Shown one piece after another: positions 55,219 through 64,000 of a stretch of 64,000 bases of DNA. The first letter of the stretch is position 1. Every line of letters starts with the position of its first letter. Position numbers and translations under genes: made by a program. This DNA is from Puccinellia tenuiflora (Eukaryota; Streptophyta; Magnoliopsida; Poales; Poaceae), in contig QRDG01001521.1 of NCBI GenBank assembly GCA_012064385.1, positions 62,001 to 126,000 on the forward strand, written 5' to 3'. The notes under the pieces were generated by a model. That model had not been told where the DNA came from, did no database searches, and saw only the letters and a program-made list of their open reading frames with translations.

Positions 55219-55587
55219 AGATGGATGGAAGACCTCGGAGACGAGGTTGCGGCGGATGGCGCGCCAGAGCGGGCCGTAGGGCGCCGAGCCTATGTTGTGG
55301 TGGCGCTGGCGCAAGAGGACGGAGCTGGCCACGCTCGTGGGCGGACGGTTGCATAACGTGCCCCCGCCGCCGCTGCGGACGAGGAGGCGGTGCGCGGTCG
55401 CACGGTCCGTGACGACGACGTCCTCCCGCAAGGAGGTGGAGAGGTCCCGCACGAGCGCCCACTTGGCGGCGGCGAGGCGGGCTTGCATTTGCTTGATCGG
55501 TGGGCGCGCGCGCCGGAGCAGGCCGGCGGTAAGGAGGAGGAGGAACGTCATGGGAAGCAAGAGGAAGAGGAGGAGCAACTCTTGCAT
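55219..55587 (-). pseudogene. Cytochrome P450 N-terminal fragment (CYP89-like)
   Basis: Start ATG at 55587. Residues 1-25 form a Leu-rich membrane anchor followed by RRARPP, the usual hinge. The frame then has VVVTDRATAHRLLVR, NRPP, NIGSAPYGPLWRAIRRNL and SEVFHPS, as in the N-terminal quarter of plant CYP89A-type P450s. Homology stops after about 122 residues at about 55219, where low-complexity DNA begins. The I-helix, ExxR and heme-binding cysteine are absent. A functional P450 would be an endoplasmic reticulum monooxygenase; this fragment cannot be. I cannot tell a truncated gene from a transposon-captured fragment. Confidence 0.75.
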
Positions 55588-56254
55588 GGCTAATCGATGG
55601 CGCTTGCAAACTAGACTCCAGATTTGCTGCTGCTTTCAATTCTTCATCACTTCATGTATGTTTAGTAATCTTTTGTAGACGCTGAGAAGCTCGAGCTACC
55701 AATCGTATCGACCGCTTTACCCAGCCGCGAACACGGACCTTCAAATAAATAGTAAAAATATTGCTCAAGTTTCTTCTATTATGGAGCAAATGATTGTGCG
55801 AGAGGTTGACATCGTACGAACGAGCATTATTCAAACAAAAATAAGATATATGTAGTAGGTCAGATTTGAGTGGTGTGTGTGTGCACCAATCGATTTAGAG
55901 GCCGGTGTTACGAAAATATTCAAACTATATGATTTTTCACAACAATGTTGACATCGTTGGTTTATCCATGACACCCTCGGCTGAGCACTACCGGTGCCGG
56001 TGTGATAGGAGCACCGCGCGAACGTACCCCCTTAGCACCGACCTCCTCAGCCAGCCTCGTTGGTGTCGCCCCGGACCTTGGGGCAAGAGGGATCATATCG
56101 ACATCTCTCCTGGTTCTTCCTTTTTTTTACCTTTATTAATTTATTAACTGTGCCATCGCGCGAACTCTTGGTTCCGGACACGTTGGCGTCGCGCTGCAGT
56201 GATATTTCGTAGAGAGAAGGTTTTGTCAGAGACCTTTTTCATTGAAAATTAGGT
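55588..56254. other. Upstream of P450 fragment, nothing clear
   Basis: May hold the P450 promoter (minus strand) but no convincing box was found. No other gene seen. Confidence 0.4.
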
Positions 56255-56575
56255 TTGTCTATGTCTCAGTTGACTTGAGAATTTGTTAAGTCTTAATCAT
56301 CTCAGAAAAGTGTAACTGCAGTGTAAAAAAAGTGCAACTGAAACGAGTTGCACTTTTCTGACAGAAACGTGCAATTGCACATTTCTCCTAAAAAATGCAA
56401 CTGTTTACCTATGTCTCAGTTGACTGAGAATTTCTTAAGTCTCAATCACCTCAGAAAAGTGCAACTGCAGTTAAAAAGAAGTGCAACTGAAAACGAGTTG
56501 CATTTCTCTGACAGAAAAGTGCAATTAAAAAAGTGCAACTCATGCACATTTTTATGGGTGACTGAGACATAAAAA
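56255..56575. repeat. Two ~157-bp tandem repeats with inverted ends
   Basis: Units start TGTCTCAGTTGACT..GAGAATTT (about 56255 and 56412) and contain AAAAGTGCAACTGCAGT and GAGTTGCA..TTTCTGACAGAAA. The block ends GTGACTGAGACA, complementary to its beginning, so the whole may be a MITE with an internal duplication. Confidence 0.65.
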
Positions 56576-56957
56576 AAATTTAGACGTATGAGGATTAGCA
56601 AATCCGTTGAAAATTTTCCATTATCATCTTGACATGTTCATCGCCTTAAGATTTAAAATCCCGAGCCCACCACAGTCTTTTGGGAATCAGACTTTGGCCC
56701 AACCCACTATTTGATATTTTCTTTTGGATTAAGTATATATTTGACCCTCAAATCTCACACATAGGACACAAATCCCCCTGAACTAAAAATTGAGATGTTT
56801 TGAACCCTGAAATCCACAATACCGTCTAAATCACCCACTTAGCTGGTTTTGGAAAGTTTTGGTGGTTTTGTTTGATGATGTGGCGATGACATGGCGCTTG
56901 CCGGCGTTATGTTCTTAACGACGTTGTCTTGAGCGTGGGGCAAACCTGTGTGCTGGC
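56576..56957. other. Short flank, Copia target
   Basis: 56730-56860 resembles a common degraded repeat (AAGTATATATTTGACCCTCAAA...). CTGGC at 56953-56957 is duplicated at 62031-62035. Confidence 0.4.
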
Positions 56958-57088
56958 TGTTAGAGTATATATTTGTATATTGTAGTTTCCCCATGTGTTA
57001 GGGGGTTTCCTGTATATTTGCACCTGTACATATACTATATATTGTGGCCTTTGGCCCCCTGGTAATACAAGCATCTATTACCCTAACA
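56958..57088 (+). repeat. Copia 5' LTR
   Basis: 131 bp, ends TGTTAG and CTAACA, directly followed by the tRNA-iMet PBS. Confidence 0.95.
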
Positions 57089-57100
57089 TGGTATCAGAGC
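57089..57100 (+). other. Copia primer binding site
   Basis: TGGTATCAGAGC, immediately after the LTR. Complementary to initiator tRNA-Met. Confidence 0.93.
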
Positions 57101-57501
57101 CGTAGGGTTTTTTTTCTCTCCTCGCAGCCGCAGCCGCCGCCCGCCTCGGCATCTCGCCGCCGCGCCCGGTCGCCGCCGCCGCCTCTTCCTCGCCGCCTGC
57201 GAGCTTGCCGCCGGCCGCCCTCCACCCGCTCCGGCCGCCACCGCTCTCGTCCCGCCGCCCCAGCCGCCGCCGCTCCCGTCCCGGCCGCCACCACCCCCGT
57301 CCCGGCCGTCGCCACCCCCGTCCCGGCCGGCGCCCCCTGTCCCGGCCGACGCTGCCCCCTACTCCGGCTTCCCGCCCGCCCCACGTCCCGGCCGCCGCCG
57401 CTCTCGTCGTTTCCGAGCCCTCCTCGTCCAGTCGTTTTCGAGCAGGTCTCGTGCAGCTTTTGACCGATCTGTCTGAGTAAAAAAAATTGTGATTGTGAGC
57501 T

Positions 57502-59478
57502 ATGTCTTCCTCGTCGGGCTATGTTGCGATTCCTCGCTGCCCGGTGATTTTTGATGGCGCGAATTACCCTGATTTCGCTGCCTTCATGCGCGTCCACATG
57601 CGCGGTCTTCGTCTTTGGGGTGTGCTTTCTGGCGAGGTCTCCTGTCCGCCGCGCCCCGTTGCTCCTCTGGCACCCATTGCGCCGCCGCCTGTTGCCCTTG
57701 CTCCCGATGCTACTCAGGAGGTCAAGGATGCAGCCCAGAGTGCTTATGATACTGCTCTGGCTGCTTATGACCGGAAGGTCCAGGAGCATTCTACTGCTGT
57801 TGCAACGTACCGGCTGGATCTGACTGACTACACTCAGTGGATAGATGAGGATGCTCGTGCTGCTGTTGTCCTCAATTCCAGTGTTCTGCCTCAGTATGCT
57901 GCTGAGTTCATGGGTCTTCCCACCGCTGCTGCTCAGTGGACTTTTCTTCGTCAGCGCTATCAGCCGTCTGGCGATGCTCTTTACCTGTCCGTGGTTCGTC
58001 AGGAGCATGATCTTCAACAGGGTGATTCCACTATTGATGAGTTCTATACTCAGAGTGCTGCTATTTGGCGTCAGCTTGATTCTCTTCGTACAGCTGTGTG
58101 TGACACCTGTCCCTGCTTTCTGACTGTGCGCGCGGATCTGGAGTTTCAGCACGTCTATGAGTTCTTGTCGCGGCTCCGCAAGGAGTTTGAGCCGTGTCGT
58201 GCCCAGCTGCTTGCCCGTGGTCGTGTTCCCCTCTCTGAGGTACTAGCTGAGCTTCGGGCTGAGGAGACTCGTCTTCGTGGTGCTGGTCTTCTTGAGGTTT
58301 CCTCTGTACTTGCTGCTCGTGGTCCTCCTGTGCCGTCTGCTCGTGGTCCTCCTGTGCCGCCAGCCTCGTTGCGGTCTCCAGGACCGCCGATACTCTCTAC
58401 TCCTCCGGCCCAGGGTCAGAGTCAGCCTCAGCAGCCCCGTGCACCTCCTTGTCCTCCCTGCGCCTACTGTGGCAAGACTGGCCACGATATCTCGAGCTGC
58501 TGGAAGAGGGATCCCAGCTTACGTCAGCAGTACCATGCTCGTAGGCAGGCTGGTTCTTCAGGATCTTCTGCTGTTGTCCAGGCTGGATCGTCAGGATCTT
58601 CTGCTGCTGCACTGTCTGATCAGGACATTATCCGAGGTCTTCGTAGTCTGCTCGCTGCTACAGGCTCTTCCTCGACGGGTACTGCTGGTTCTGTGCCTAG
58701 CTCTTCTGGCACCGCGCGACCACCACCTTCTACACAGTCAGGTACGTCATCCCCGTGGTATCTGGATTCTGGAGCTTCTTTTCATATGACTTATGCGTCT
58801 TCTATTCTTTCTGCTCTTCGCTCTCTTATTTCTCCTGTCCGTGTTATCACGGCTGATGGTACCTCTCTTCCTGTTTCCAGTCGAGGCACCCTTTCTACTT
58901 CCTCTTTCTCTGTTCCTGATGTTTCTCATGTTCCTAGTCTTAAGATGAACCTGTTTTCTGCTAGTCAGCTTACTGATTCTGGTTGTCGCGTCATTCTTGA
59001 CGCTGATTCTTGTGCTGTTCAGGACCATCGTACACAGGCCCTGGTTGGAGCTGGCCCTCACAGCCTTGAGTCCCCGGGGCTATGGGAGTTAGACTGGCTT
59101 CGCGTTCCTTCCGCTGACACTTCATCTGCCAGTCCTCCTGCGGTTGCTGATTCTGTCACTGGCTCTTTTCAGCAGTGGCATCATCGGCCTGGTCACCTTT
59201 GTGGCTCCCGTTTATCGTCATTAGTTCGTCGTGGTCTTCTGGGGTCTGTCTCAGGAGATGTATCTTTACATTCGTGTCAGGGTTGTAGGTTAGGCAAACA
59301 GATTCAGCTTCCCTATCCTACTAGTGCATCTGTATCTCAGCGACCTTTTGATTTAGTTCATTCAGATGTTTGGGGTCCGACACCTTTTGCTTCTAAAGGG
59401 GGCCATCGATACTATATTTTGTTCATTGATGATTTTTCACGGTACACCTGGTTGTTTTTTTATGCGCTCTCGCAGTGA
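57502..59478 (+). CDS. gag-pol: Copia gag, protease and integrase start (truncated frame)
   Basis: ATG at 57502. Residues 1-250 are the Copia gag (FDGANYPDF.AFM start, D..DEFY and LEFQHVYEFLSRLRKEFE motifs). The CCHC knuckle CAYCGKTGHDISSC is at 58459-58500. The protease active site WYLDSGASFHM is at 58756-58788. The pre-integrase and zinc part follows (WHHRPGHL, CQGCRLGKQ), then the first integrase Asp in FDLVHSDVWGP. The frame is lost in a seven-T run (59455-59461) and stops at 59476-59478, so this ORF ends inside the integrase. Confidence 0.88.
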   Translation: MSSSSGYVAIPRCPVIFDGANYPDFAAFMRVHMRGLRLWGVLSGEVSCPPRPVAPLAPIAPPPVALAPDATQEVKDAAQSAYDTALAAYDRKVQEHSTAVATYRLDLTDYTQWIDEDARAAVVLNSSVLPQYAAEFMGLPTAAAQWTFLRQRYQPSGDALYLSVVRQEHDLQQGDSTIDEFYTQSAAIWRQLDSLRTAVCDTCPCFLTVRADLEFQHVYEFLSRLRKEFEPCRAQLLARGRVPLSEVLAELRAEETRLRGAGLLEVSSVLAARGPPVPSARGPPVPPASLRSPGPPILSTPPAQGQSQPQQPRAPPCPPCAYCGKTGHDISSCWKRDPSLRQQYHARRQAGSSGSSAVVQAGSSGSSAAALSDQDIIRGLRSLLAATGSSSTGTAGSVPSSSGTARPPPSTQSGTSSPWYLDSGASFHMTYASSILSALRSLISPVRVITADGTSLPVSSRGTLSTSSFSVPDVSHVPSLKMNLFSASQLTDSGCRVILDADSCAVQDHRTQALVGAGPHSLESPGLWELDWLRVPSADTSSASPPAVADSVTGSFQQWHHRPGHLCGSRLSSLVRRGLLGSVSGDVSLHSCQGCRLGKQIQLPYPTSASVSQRPFDLVHSDVWGPTPFASKGGHRYYILFIDDFSRYTWLFFYALSQ

Positions 59479-61887
59479 GGTGCTCGCTATTTATCAGCGC
59501 TTTGTGGCCATGGTTCGTACTCAGTAGTCCACTCCTATTCGTGTGTTTCGTGCTGATTCTGCAGGAGAGTATATCTCCCAGCACCTGCGTGGTGTCCTTG
59601 CTGAGCAGGGCACCCTTGCCCAATTCTCGTGTCCCGGCGCCCATGCTCAAAATGGTGTCGCCGAGCATAAGCATCGTCATATTCTTGAGACTACCCGTGC
59701 TATGATGATTGCTTCCTCTCTTCCGCCACATTTCTGGGATGAGTCTGTCGCTACGTCGACTTACCTCATTAATATTCAGCCTTCTGTTGCTCTTCACGGT
59801 GGCATTCCGCTCGAGCGTCTCTCTGGTAGCTCTCCAGACTACTCGACTCTTCGTTTATTTGGTTGTGTTTGCTATGTCCTTCTCCCTCCTCGCGAACGCA
59901 CCAAACTGACCGCTCAGTCTGTTGAGTGTGTTTTTCTCGGATACAGTGATGAGCATAAAGGCTATCGCTGCTGGGGCCCTGTTGGACGTCGGATGCGCAT
60001 CTCTCGTGATGTCACGTTTGATGAGACGCGTTCCTTCTATCCTTGCCCCACCTCTGGTACTTACCCGGTGGATGATATCTCTTTTCTTCTCTTTCCTGAT
60101 ACACCTCCTGCTGTCCCTTCTCCTCCACCTCTTCCTTCTGATGCGCCCCCTTCGTTGGCGCCATCATCTCCTCCGTCTAGTTCTCCTAGTTCTCCTCGTT
60201 CTCCGGCTTTGGATTCTTCCTCTATCGTTCCTTTTTCTTCCTCTTCTGATGAGTTGCCTTTTGCTGATGCGTCTCCTAGTTCTCTACCTCTTCCGCCTGT
60301 TCGTCCGCGTCGTGCTCCAAACCGTTACTCTCCTAGTCAGTATGGTCTCTCTGTTGTCTCTGAGTTGACTTCTTATCGGGATGCTGAGCAACATCCCGAA
60401 TGGCAGCTTGCCATGGCTGAGGAGATTGCTGCGCTTGAGCGCACCGGCACCTGGGATCTTGTTTCTCCACCTCCTGGTGTCCGTCCTATCATGTGTAAGT
60501 GGGTCTATAAAATTAAGACCCGCTCTGATGGATCTCTTGGGCGCTATAAAGCGCGTCTTGTGGCTCGTGGCTTTCAGCAGGAGCACGGTCGTGACTATGA
60601 TGAGACTTTTGCTCCTGTGGCTCATATGACCACTGTGCGTACTCTTCTTGCTGTTGCTTCTGTTCGACGCTGGTCTGTGTCCCAGCTTGATGTTCAGAAC
60701 GCTTTTCTTAATGGCGAGTTGAGTGAGGAGGTTTACATGCAGCCTCCTCCTGGGTATTCTGTACCTGATGGGATGGTTTGTCATCTTCGACATTCTCTTT
60801 ATGGCCTGAAACAGGCCTCTCGTTCCTGGTTCGAGCGCTTTGCTTCTGTGTTGACTGCTGCTGGTTTCTCTCCTAGTTTCATGATCCAGCGCTATTTGTT
60901 CACACTTCTCCTCGTGGACGCACTCTTCTCCTTCTTTATGTTGATGATATGATCATTACTGGTGATGATCCTGAGTATATTGCCTTTGTCAAGGCTCGTC
61001 TTCGTGATCAGTTTCTTATGACTAATCTTGGTCCTCTTCGCTACTTTCTTGGGATTGAGATCTCTTCCACTTCTGATGGCTTTTATATCTCACAGGAAAA
61101 GTATATTCAGGATCTCCTTACTCGTGCTGCCCTTGTGGATGAGCGCACAGTTGAGACTCCTATGGAGCTTAATGTTAAGCTTCGTCCTACTGATGGTGAT
61201 CCTCTTTCGGATCCCACACATTATCGCCATCTTGTTGGGAGTCTTGTTTATCTTGCTGTCACTCGTCCTGATATTTCTTATCCTGTTCATATTCTGAGTC
61301 AGTTTGTCTCAGCTCCTACCACCGTTCACTACAGTCATCTCCTTCGTGTCCTTCGTTATCTTCGTGGCACGATTACTCGTCGTCTTTTCTTTCCTAGCTC
61401 CAGCTCTCTCTAGCTCCAGTGCTACTCGGATGCTACGTGGGCGAGTGATCCTTCGGATCATCATTCACTTTCTGCTTACTGTGTGTTTCTTGGTGGTTCG
61501 CTTGTTGCTTGGAAGACGAAGAAACAGGTCGCGGTTTCCCGTTCGAGTGTTGAGGCTGAGCTGCGGGCTATGGCTTCGTTGATTGCTGAGGTGACCTGGT
61601 TACGGTGGTTGCTTGCAGATTTTGGGGTCTCCATTACGACACCCACTCCACTTTTGTGTGACAGTACAGGTACTATCAGTATTGCATGTGATCCAGTCAA
61701 GCATGAGCTGAACAAGCATATTGATGTTGATGCTTTTTATACACGTGCTCAGGTGCAGGATCAGGTTGTTGCGCTTCATTATGTGCCTTCAGATTTGCAG
61801 TTGGCGGATTTCTTTACAAAGGCACAAACCCGAGCGCAGCATGACTTCTTACTCTCCAAACTCAGTGTTCTGGATCCACCCTGAGTT
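59462..61887 (+). pseudogene. pol: Copia pol remainder: integrase, RT, RNase H
   Basis: After the T-run frameshift the reading continues in the next frame. A TAG (59525-59527) follows, then RADSAGEY and NGVAEHKHRHILE (integrase D and E), then a Ser/Pro-rich linker. The RT has KARLVARGFQQ, QLDVQNAFLNGEL and LYGLKQASRSW. A second frameshift lies between about 60880 and 60930, just before the catalytic YVDDM (60937-60951). RNase H follows with a TAG at 61411-61413, then SDATWASDPSD, GGSLVAWKTKKQ and SRSSVEAELRA, and the stop at 61882-61884. The lesions are simple and few. Confidence 0.88.
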
Positions 61888-61899
61888 TGAGGGGGGGGG
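61883..61899 (+). other. Copia polypurine tract
   Basis: GAGTTTGAGGGGGGGGG directly before the 3' LTR. Confidence 0.85.
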
Positions 61900-62030
61900 T
61901 GTTAGAGTATATATTTGTATATTGTAGTTTCCCCATGTGTTAGGGGGTTTCCTGTATATTTGCACCTGTACATGTACTATATATTGTGGCATTTGACCCC
62001 CTGGTAATAAAAGCATCTATTACCCTAACA
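61900..62030 (+). repeat. Copia 3' LTR
   Basis: 131 bp. Four single-base differences from the 5' LTR. Followed by CTGGC. Confidence 0.95.
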
Positions 62031-62540
62031 CTGGCAACTCTTCGGATCGAATGGTGAGGGTGGTCAGTGTCATCCTGCCCACGTCTGACGCCGGCACGGT
62101 CCTCGCCGGCCGTCGTCCTCTTGGTCTCCACGAGGCCGCTGAAATATTCCCGCTCCATGCGGCTCGGCTCGGCTCGATTCCAGCCCTGACCATGCCCGCG
62201 CCCAAGCCTACACAACACTCTAATTAATCTATGCATTCTAGGTGAAAGGTGCCGTAGTGCAAGCATCGTATCACTGTATCAGTCTTCAATCTTCGTAGAA
62301 CAACATAATATATTCTTGTATAGCATCAGTGGCATGTTTTATGCATATCTGGAGAACGCGTCCGTGGTCGTGCTACTGCTGCTCAGGTCCGACCGCCCAC
62401 GTGGGAGCCGCTTGGCGGACGCCGGGATGGAGCCGCAAGAGATGAGCTGCATCAGCACCGCCGACGCGCGCATCCGCCCACATCCTCGCGCCTCTCCGTG
62501 GGCTGTGGCGTGGCATTTGTGGCTGCGAGGCGTCGTGCTG
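62031..62540. other. Flank right of Copia element
   Basis: Resumes the sequence interrupted at 56957. Contains no supported ORF. A CTCTAATTAATCTATGCATT..AAAGG stretch is AT-rich. Confidence 0.4.
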
Positions 62541-63229
62541 GATGAGCATCTCCAGCGTGTCGGAGCTGCTGGACGACGACGGCGGCGAGATCTCATCGCT
62601 CCCGAGCTCCGGCGGCGCGTTCCTGCGACAGCCCCCACGCCGATCCTCGTCCGTCTGCGTGGCCGCGTCCGCACTTGCGCCCATCTGCACGGCCGCGGGC
62701 GACCCCGTACTCGCCCAAATCAAACGAGCATCTCCGGCATCTCGAGTTCTCGACTTCTCCGGCAACATGCTCAATGGTACCCTCCCGGCCGACCGCTTCC
62801 GCGCCGCCCTGGAGCTCCGCGTGTTCTTGGTCGCCAGCAACGGCATCACGGGCCTGCTCCCCGGCGAGTTCGACTCCCAGATGCGCGCCATCGCCAAGCT
62901 CCGGCATGGAATCATCCGAGTGCTCCGGGACAAGGGAGCGCCTGTGGCTGGGCTCCTACGCCACGCCCGAGGCCGCTGTCATCGCGCACAACACGGCCGT
63001 CTACTTCCTCCACGGCGGCTCCCTCTTCGCTGGAGACGGTGGTGGCGCGGCGGCGCTCAACTTCCCGGAGCGCGTGACCGCTGCGTACCGTGGCGCCCCT
63101 ATCGCCGCGGTCCGTGCAGAGCGTGGCGTCCGACGCCGGCATGGCCGCCGACGCGCAGCTCGTGGCGCGGGAGAGCGCGGCCGCGGAGTCAGCGCCGAGA
63201 CAGTACGCGGGGAAGGGATGAGCGAAACA
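62541..63229 (+). pseudogene. Chimeric gene remnant: LRR-like piece joined to half an AP2/ERF domain
   Basis: In one frame, 62731-62905 encodes two leucine-rich-repeat-like units (VLDFSGNMLNGTLPADRF, LRVFLVASNGITGLLPGEF). About 10 bp later, in another frame, comes the second half of an AP2/ERF DNA-binding domain (RLWLGSYATPEAA, AHNTAVYFLHGG, LNFPERV; about 62925-63085). Near 63115 the frame changes again to a Val/Ala-rich C-terminus (VQSVASDAGMAADAQLVARE) typical after ERF domains, stopping at about 63217. The first half of the AP2 domain is absent. This looks like an accidental fusion of two gene pieces, as produced by transposon capture or by deletion. Confidence 0.55.
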
Positions 63230-63652
63230 GACAAAGGGTCCTATCTAAAGGCACTGACGGCGCACTAACGGCGTGCCACGTGAGCTTGCAAAAATTGCCT
63301 CAATACCACTCAAATTTGTCCCAATACCACTTAAATTGAGCAAACTTATTTTTTTTCTTATTTTTGGTCTTAGCTGGTCAAACAGAGTCAAATTATGAAA
63401 CAACACAGAGTCAGCAAAACAAATCTGCATCACCCCGGTATTGGTACAATAACTCGGCGACTTTTCCCTTAGCGCTTCCGGCGACTAGGGTTCCGACTAC
63501 TCCGAGCGCGGTTTCGCCACGGCAAGGAGTTTTTCCGCCTGTTCCCTACCGGAGTTCCTGGGGATTTCGGTCTGCTGCTTATTATAACTGCTCCCGTTTG
63601 TTGCTGGTTGCCAATCTAGGATTTGGCGATTTCGATCTGCTAGATTTTCCGC
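63230..63652. other. Non-coding, probable leader of the following ORF
   Basis: 63285-63340 has a duplicated phrase (AATACCACTCAAATTTGTCCC / AATACCACTTAAATTGAGC). From about 63440 it looks like a GC-richer transcript leader with TAGGGTT and CGGCGA words. Confidence 0.4.
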
Positions 63653-64000
63653 GATGGCGTCTTCGTTGTCAACTAAGTCAACACGTAACGTCAATGGCTT
63701 GGCTGGGAAGGATCCAGAACCAATTGCTGATCTGCTGCAACGTCTGGGATTTGAGGAGGATGACTTTCACGATTTCGTGCTAGAAGATGAACCTGAGGCA
63801 CCATTGCAGGGAATCAAGTGGCTGGCTTTGGCAAGGATTCACTCCATGAACATTGCAAGTCCTTCAACTTTCGAACAACACATGAAGGTGGCCTGGAGCC
63901 CGGCAAGAGAGATACAATTCACTCCTTTGGAGGATAATCTCTTCACAATTCAATGTTTTTGTCTTGGGGATTGGTTGAAGGTAGAACAAGGAGGGCCTTG
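63653..64000 (+). CDS. DUF4283-like ORF, start only (probable retroelement ORF1)
   Basis: Open from ATG 63653 to the window end, 116 codons, no stop. The N-terminal 25 residues are Ser/Thr-rich, followed by an acidic part (FEEDDFHDFVLEDEPE). The last 70 residues show the start of a DUF4283 pattern: a conserved hydrophobic-basic core with LARIHSMNIASPSTF, KVAWSPAREI, FTIQCFCLGDWLKV and EQGGPW. In plants this domain is found in LINE ORF1 and related retroelement proteins, normally followed by a zinc knuckle. The rest is outside the window. Confidence 0.6.

Larger units (their letters stand above)
56958..62030 (+). mobile_element. Complete Copia retrotransposon, 5,073 bp, short LTRs
   Basis: The 131-bp LTRs are 56958-57088 and 61900-62030, each TGTTAG...CTAACA, with four differences (about 3%). 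PBS TGGTATCAGAGC is at 57089-57100 and the polypurine tract is 61883-61899. Target duplications CTGGC are 56953-56957 and 62031-62035. Order gag-PR-INT-RT-RNase H. Short LTRs and 5-kb size fit the Ale/Retrofit-Hopscotch kind, not proven. Two frameshifts and two stops in pol show it cannot move alone. Confidence 0.93.

Overview
The window looks like gene-poor, transposon-packed intergenic DNA from a large-genome grass, most likely Triticeae (wheat, barley, rye or Aegilops type). This rests on the CACTA terminus reading CACTAGTGGAAACAGGGC, the very high retrotransposon density, nested insertions, Tat-lineage Gypsy elements with an antisense gene, and Stowaway/Harbinger elements. I see no intact ordinary host gene. 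Host-like remnants are a GRF zinc-finger gene with one premature stop, an N-terminal cytochrome P450 fragment, and an AP2/ERF-plus-LRR chimera.

Layout. 1-9488: LTR element A (+), gag only, with long LTRs (5' LTR cut by the window start, 3' LTR 7015-9488), inserted into the TNP2 transposase gene of a CACTA element (-) that continues to 12148. 12149-15421: low-copy DNA with a local duplication, a Stowaway-like MITE and a 360-bp fold-back element. 15422-16372: LTR fragment of the A family. 16545-17300: GRF zinc-finger pseudogene. 17301-20464: transposon remnants, namely a CACTA right end (19296) abutting a decayed Harbinger-type ORF1 gene whose right terminus is 20464. 20465-25040: unclassified GC-rich and repeat DNA holding a 1,021-bp Harbinger-like element with TTA target duplications. 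25041-28507: second A-family element (B, -), 3' LTR plus part of the interior.

28508-54886: the dominant structure, LTR-interior-LTR-interior-LTR, made of two Gypsy (Tat-lineage-like) elements on the minus strand. Element 1 has gag, protease, RT, two RNase H domains and integrase. Each element also carries, on the opposite strand between pol and the 3' LTR, a large two-exon gene encoding a protein of the 'putative gypsy-type transposon' (Transposase_28, PF04195) kind followed by a coiled coil. Element 2 has lost RT, RNase H and integrase, and holds a 4,605-bp solo LTR with CCTCA duplications (46036-50640). The middle LTR contains a single N (41681) flanked by a 218/219-bp near-duplicate. The half before the N resembles LTR1, the half after resembles LTR3, and the outer flanks of the array do not match. 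The simplest reading is an assembly join between two separate elements.

54887-64000: P450 fragment, tandem and inverted repeats, a complete but decayed 5,073-bp Copia element (56958-62030, CTGGC duplications), the AP2/LRR chimera, and the start of a DUF4283-like ORF running off the window.

The most interesting biology is the antisense gene. Both copies keep the reading frame across an 85/86-bp GT-AG intron, and splicing brings together two basic clusters with the same 12-residue spacing (a candidate bipartite nuclear localisation signal). The two copies differ much more in coding sequence than in the surrounding element, except for a 179-bp island that is almost identical.
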